From the NCBI RefSeq assembly GCF_015706575.1, contig NW_024037056.1, positions 17,039,405-17,103,404 on the forward strand: 64,000 bases of DNA. The letters are read 5' to 3'. Shown here in pieces: positions 59,506 through 64,000 of the stretch (position 1 is the first letter of the stretch; every line of letters starts with the position of its first letter). The position numbers and the translations under genes are program-made. This DNA is from Patiria miniata (lineage: Eukaryota > Echinodermata > Asteroidea > Valvatida > Asterinidae). The notes beneath the pieces were generated by a model. The model had not been told where the DNA came from. It did no database searches and saw only the letters and a program-made list of their open reading frames with translations.

Positions 59506-62130
59506 TATACGCATATTTGTTATAAGACTTTTTTTGTTTGAAATTGGTGGCCTTCCCAAAAAATGTATGTGAATTCATTAATTAAATGCTCAAAATGCTC
59601 GAGTGTATACTTATACATAACAACATGCTTAAGAGCCAAAGGTTTTCCAATCGGAAAGTAAAACAGCTCACGATTCTTAACGACATAATTGATGCTGAAC
59701 AATCATACCTCGAAATCAAGCAGGCTAGGTATAGGGGAACCAAACAATGCAGACTGACCGAATGCAAACAAGCTGAGATGGTGAATGCGATCATACAAAC
59801 ATACCCAAGTAAAGTTTGCGAAATGAAACACCAACTTCATGAAAAAAATCTGTCCTCAAAATCTGGGCTCTGGTTCGTCAAATCTCAGCTACTACCCACA
59901 CGGCTCTTTTTTACCCCAAAAGCGAGCAGGGACTAGGTCTGGGCTTACTTTTTTTGACCTTGCGTCGGCCGTGACCTCCCCCGACAATGACCGAATTAGT
60001 TACGCTCAATTCCCCCGTCGCTTGGGATCCTGCCGCCCCGCCAGTTCCTTCCGCGTCCGCTTATTTAAGCCGTTAATCGCATTATAATTGGGATGTAACC
60101 ACACGTGTTCAAATTGTTAGTGGTTGTTCATGCTGGATAGAGCAACCTCGTCCCCATGGCGTCGAGCAGTACGCTACCATGCTATCCCGCCCTGGTACTG
60201 CATCATTTGCATATCCAAAATCTTGGATATTGTAATTAGTTACAGAATAGCCAGGTGCCTTATTAACATTACGAGTCAATGTTTGTTTCTCAATGTAGGG
60301 TCTAGGGTACAGACTAAAACAATTTGTCGTCGCGTTGGATTGGAAACGTAAATGATTTTTATTTTCAATTTTTTTTCTTCAAATTTTGAAATGTTACCCC
60401 GATCATCTAACACTAACATGACAGTGTTACACTGAATAATGATGATAATCATAATAATCATAATGGGCCATATAAGGAGACATTCTTATGGACTTGTACA
60501 CATTTTCCCCAACTGGACCTCTAACCCCAATTTTACCTTATCCTACCCGCACGAATTTTGGGTTTTTACTAATTAGACCACGGGCAATCGATCTAGCCTA
60601 TTTGCGACATTAAATTTGGGGCTGAAGCATGAGGAAGACATTAATATGTCTCCCTAATTCCACATGTCTCCGAAAGGTATAACTTTAATATGACGCTGAA
60701 GTCTCCCAAAGGCCCCTTGTGTTGGATTGGAAAGGGAATTGATTCTGAGCCTTAGACAACCTAATTAACAATGAACGCAATACACGTTGCAAATAAAATC
60801 ACCAGATACAGACCATGTGCCCTGTGACGTCATTTCGACAATCAACCGCCGGGCAACTTGGCCAAACATTTAAGCATCTTTTTCATGTTAATTGACCCAC
60901 TAAACAGTACATGTTAACACTGTTAAACCATTCCACGTATTTCAATACATGCAGTGCAGTGAATGCTGAAATATGGCATCACATGACCACAACATCCAAA
61001 ATGGTCAACACGCTACAAACTCATTACTTGCTACTGCGGGATCGAATCAAAATACAGGACGCAAGTTTCCATCCAGGGCCTGCTACCGTGTCCACTCCCA
61101 GCAAACCCTGGGGGCGAGGTTGGGGGAAAGCGCATTCGGACAAACTCACACCTTGCCGTTGACTGAGGCATAATAGTCTCCCGCCGTGCCGTCAACAATA
61201 TCGGTAAACGAACTCCGATGAAAAAAAATCCAAAATGCTGACAAATGGGAGAAATAAAAGTCGGTTTTCGTGACGTGAGATCGTACAGGTGGGTAGAATC
61301 TGTAGCCGAGCGTGGTAATTCATTATAAACGCATTGTCAACTGTCAAAATATTTTTGTTGTTACATTGTGCGAGCTGCCAGAAAAACTTATCGTCAAATT
61401 TCTTTTGTGGAAAGAAAAATCACCAAGTGGTTTATATTTCCATATTAAAGCCTTCGCATCTAGTTTTTCGGCCGGTTTTCATAATTAATTTCTTTCTTTG
61501 CCTTTTTTTTTTTGAGTCACCGACTTTCTATGGACGGAAATGTTTAATATTTTCTTTTTAATGAAGCTTAATCCTTGCGTGGCGATGCGCGAAATTGAGG
61601 AGTTTTATTTTTTATTTTTTTCCCAGCCAAAATCTGATTAATTCCAGTCTACTTCAAGCCAGACGGGCAATGGCCAAGATATTTTGTAACCATGACGTGT
61701 CAGTGAACTAAGAGACAAAACACTGTCTGCGGGTCTGACCGTACCATAATATTGGGCAAACTTTTGCGGTGACCAACAGCATCATTTAGGCCGAGGTTCG
61801 GTACTCCCATTCTATCACGAAAATCACAATCTTGGCAGTTTTTAGATCGTACCTGTATTCGTAAACGAATCATTCTGTTCGTTCCCATGCTCATCCCCAT
61901 GCAAAGGCACCATAGGGACCATTTGAAATGGTACGCGTACGGGATATAGTCCGAGTATCATCCGTTATCCACGGAGCCCAGTCTCCTGTATAACGTCTGT
62001 TTTATCTAAGCATGCAGATGCGAACACGCGCCTCAGCCAATCGGAGTCGACTTTACTAAATCGTGACGTCGTTTCATAATTAATCAGCGAATCTGCTCAC
62101 ATATCACAGACCATGCTTACGGGATAAGCG
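59506..62130. other. Intergenic, no gene recognised
   Basis: A 116-codon plus frame at 59586-59936 and a GC-rich stretch at 59940-60070 have no recognisable motif. 61030-61140 carries a degraded SINE-like head at most. Confidence 0.4.
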
Positions 62131-62168
62131 TACGGGAAAAAAGTTGGTGTACGGGAAAAAAGTTGGTG
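62131..62168. repeat. 19-bp tandem duplication
   Basis: TACGGGAAAAAAGTTGGTG at 62131-62149 and 62150-62168, identical. Confidence 0.95.
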
Positions 62169-62357
62169 TTTGTAATATGCGCCGCAGCACCTTGTAAACC
62201 CTTATAAGGTGCTACATAATGGGTCTCATATTTCTCATAAACTCTATTTACCTTTCTTCCACAATAGACATAATTTCCAGCGCCTTGAGTACCTAATTGT
62301 TGGTAGATACGTGTGCTATATAAGACTTCATTATTATTATTATTATTATTATTATTA
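62169..62357 (+). mobile_element. SINE 3' region with (ATT)n tail
   Basis: AGCGCCTTGAGTACC, then GTGCTATATAAGACTTC and about nine ATT units (62331-62357), is the typical 3' end of a tRNA-derived SINE of marine invertebrates. The pol III head is missing or degraded, so this is a 5'-truncated copy. Confidence 0.7.
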
Positions 62358-63245
62358 CTTTTTAGGGTGATCATATTGGGAGGAAAATTCACCCAAAGGT
62401 CTTCGGTTCTTCCCCAAAATTAAATAGAGGGTGAGAGAAGTAAATCAGCTCAAATTTAATGTGCGTTTTGATCCCTTTGTCTATTTTGCCCGCATTCCAA
62501 GCCTGGGTTTCTGGTAAGCAGCCAAAAAGGTGCCGTAATTGAAGTTGTCGTATACATAATACACACATACTTGACACGTGGTACTATCAAAATTACGATC
62601 CACGCCGCCAAAATATGAAATATTTCACTCACAAGTCGCCTAATTTCTAGGTATCGAGTTTCGAATTCTGAAACCCAATCAGGTTTATAGGTCCTAAGAA
62701 CCCTAAACAATAAACCATTGATATTTATTTTCCTATAGCGCCTCTGTTTATATACCACAGCACACTATTTCGCCCTGTCATTCGCGGGGCGCAGATAAAT
62801 AATTTCACGGGTGTTAAATTAATGTTCCCGCGTCATAAGTTTGATTTCTTTTTGCCTACGTGACAGCGGCCGTTGCGATTTCCACCTGTAAAATAACTAT
62901 CAACAAGAGTCGTTACAGGAGGCCGTGCTGGGTGTAAGTGTTGTGATCGTAAATCTGTTATTGCCGGGTTTGGTATCGATAACATATCGATACGAACTTG
63001 AACTTGGCAGAACTAATGGACAGGCGTACACAGTGATTAGAACCGGTAACTCGGTTAAATGATAGCTTACTGGTGTGGTACCCCCCCCCCCGTCGCTCCG
63101 GTTCGCATCCAGTCTGATGCACTTTGTGGATCGGGTTCAATTATGGTCAGACAACTTGCCATCTCGCACCGCCTTGCCAATATGGCCTCTTTATCTGTTG
63201 CATCTAGCCCATATAATGCTGGTATGTCATTTCCTGAGTCCAAGT
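62358..63245. other. Intergenic, possible SINE-like word near 63097
   Basis: CCGGTTCGCATCC (about 63097-63109) resembles a B box and is followed by TGGATCGGGTTCAATTATGG, loosely like the SINE body at 43.68 kb. A run of C lies at about 63080. No gene was found. Confidence 0.3.
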
Positions 63246-63312
63246 GGCGGCCATTAAAAAAAAAAAGCTGGCGGCCATCTTGAAAAACAGCCCGGTCAGG
63301 CGGCCATTTTGG
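63246..63312 (-). promoter_or_regulatory. Three clustered YY1-type motifs
   Basis: GGCGGCCAT occurs three times in 65 bases (63246, 63270 and 63300), continuing as TTA, CTTG and TTTTGG. On minus these read AAGATGGCCGCC and CAAAATGGCCGCC, close to the YY1 consensus. It could be a promoter or a short repeat. Confidence 0.4.
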
Positions 63313-64000
63313 AGGGAAAAAAAGGTCTCCTCCTTCCTTTTTATTTTAAAAGGCAGGACGCTAAACATGTTTTTTTAATTTGGCCTATAAGCCCACAAAC
63401 ACTTTTCGAAATATCTCACAGAACAGGAAGACAAATTGCATTCTGTTTTACCAATCAGAGACCAGGTTTTCTCCCTGAGTTTTACGACTTTAAGTTTAAG
63501 GCCCAATATAAGGGGTCTTTCATTGGCTGTAAGCAATACTCATTTATCATAATAACATTTCAACGCCATTTTGAGTATACTGTCTTTGAGTTTGAGTATT
63601 GTTGCTTTTAAAATCGTTGAAACAAACAAAAAGTTTGAAACTAACTTCTAAAACCAAAACCGAAGATTTCGATTCAAGGCGCATGGAAAATGACAGCACG
63701 CGTCAGTATAGGTTATTAACGGTTATCTTCACATGTGGGTCGGTCCGCGTGAGCCTACTGCGACCTTGCAGTTGGCGAACCGGTACGGCATTGGATTAAC
63801 TCATGACAATGGGGGGATAAATAAAAGAAATATCATATCATATACTTGAATTTTTGATCTGTGAAATGAGTTTTGATTTGGGGACTGACTTTAGTCACGT
63901 AGGCCAATTTGTGGGGAGGGAACTGGGCTTTTAAGTCGGCAAATTGTGATTTCTATGGTAATAGCGCGCAGTTATAACCCTGTTTCGATTTTCAATCCGA
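63313..64000. other. Intergenic, no gene seen
   Basis: The 100-codon plus frame at 63309-63611 is AT-driven and aromatic-rich without family resemblance. Nothing else can be supported up to the window edge. Confidence 0.4.

Noticed and set aside
1..64000. CRISPR arrays, operons, ribosome binding sites, rRNA or spliceosomal RNA genes
   Set aside because: The DNA is eukaryotic. No evenly spaced identical repeats with spacers, and no 5S, U1, U2 or U6 core sequences were seen on reading both strands.

Overview
The window looks like a gene-poor stretch of a metazoan nuclear genome, most likely a marine invertebrate deuterostome such as an echinoderm or hemichordate. The reasons are AT-rich, non-coding DNA with no long ORFs, one clear animal gene split by a long GT-AG intron, ACATGT-rich simple repeats, many small palindromic DNA transposons, and tRNA-derived SINEs ending in (ATT)n. 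The species cannot be named from the sequence alone.

The one gene recognised with confidence is an RBM24/RBM38 (SEB4, C. elegans SUP-12) family RNA-binding protein on the minus strand. Exon 1 (40945-41109) and exon 2 (33062-33191) together encode a full RRM. Their phases agree, and a 7.75 kb intron separates them. The C-terminal exons were not found and may lie beyond the left edge. Two weaker coding candidates lie at 29-33 kb: a plus-strand pair of possible first exons (29357-29416 and 30165-30304), the second resembling the N-terminus of the diphthamide factor DPH7, and a 50-codon lysine-rich minus-strand ORF at 32117-32269 behind ETS and NRF1-like sites. Promoter-like sites (CCAAT, a ZNF143-type site, CRE, NRF1) cluster at about 29.0, 32.3-32.7, 41.6 and 47.0-47.2 kb.

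Everything else is intergenic or intronic repeat DNA. 0-5 kb: micro-palindromes and a MITE carrying telomere-like CCCTAA repeats. 7 kb: a SINE. 11-12.5 kb: GAGTAC-rich degenerate satellite. 13.7-14.4 kb: two related foldback MITEs. 21 and 25 kb: a duplicated 135-bp block ending in a donor-like sequence. 37-38.2 kb: a roughly 200-bp satellite inside the RBM24 intron. 42.5-44.1 kb: a cluster of two MITEs and three SINEs. 47.4-48.2 kb: a G-poor tract studded with AACCTC. 50.6-51.1 and 56.0-56.5 kb: tandem arrays. 57.2-57.8 kb: a long foldback. 62.2-62.4 kb: a SINE tail.

The most unusual signals are two. First, five tiny insertions share CATGGAG/CTCCATG ends and are flanked by 7-9 bp direct repeats. 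One of them sits in a MITE whose second copy in this window has no insertion. Second, a repeat family has four copies that keep a CTGANGA-like box, a stem whose base pairs change while staying mostly paired, and a trailing AAA. This resembles hammerhead ribozymes of Penelope-like elements.
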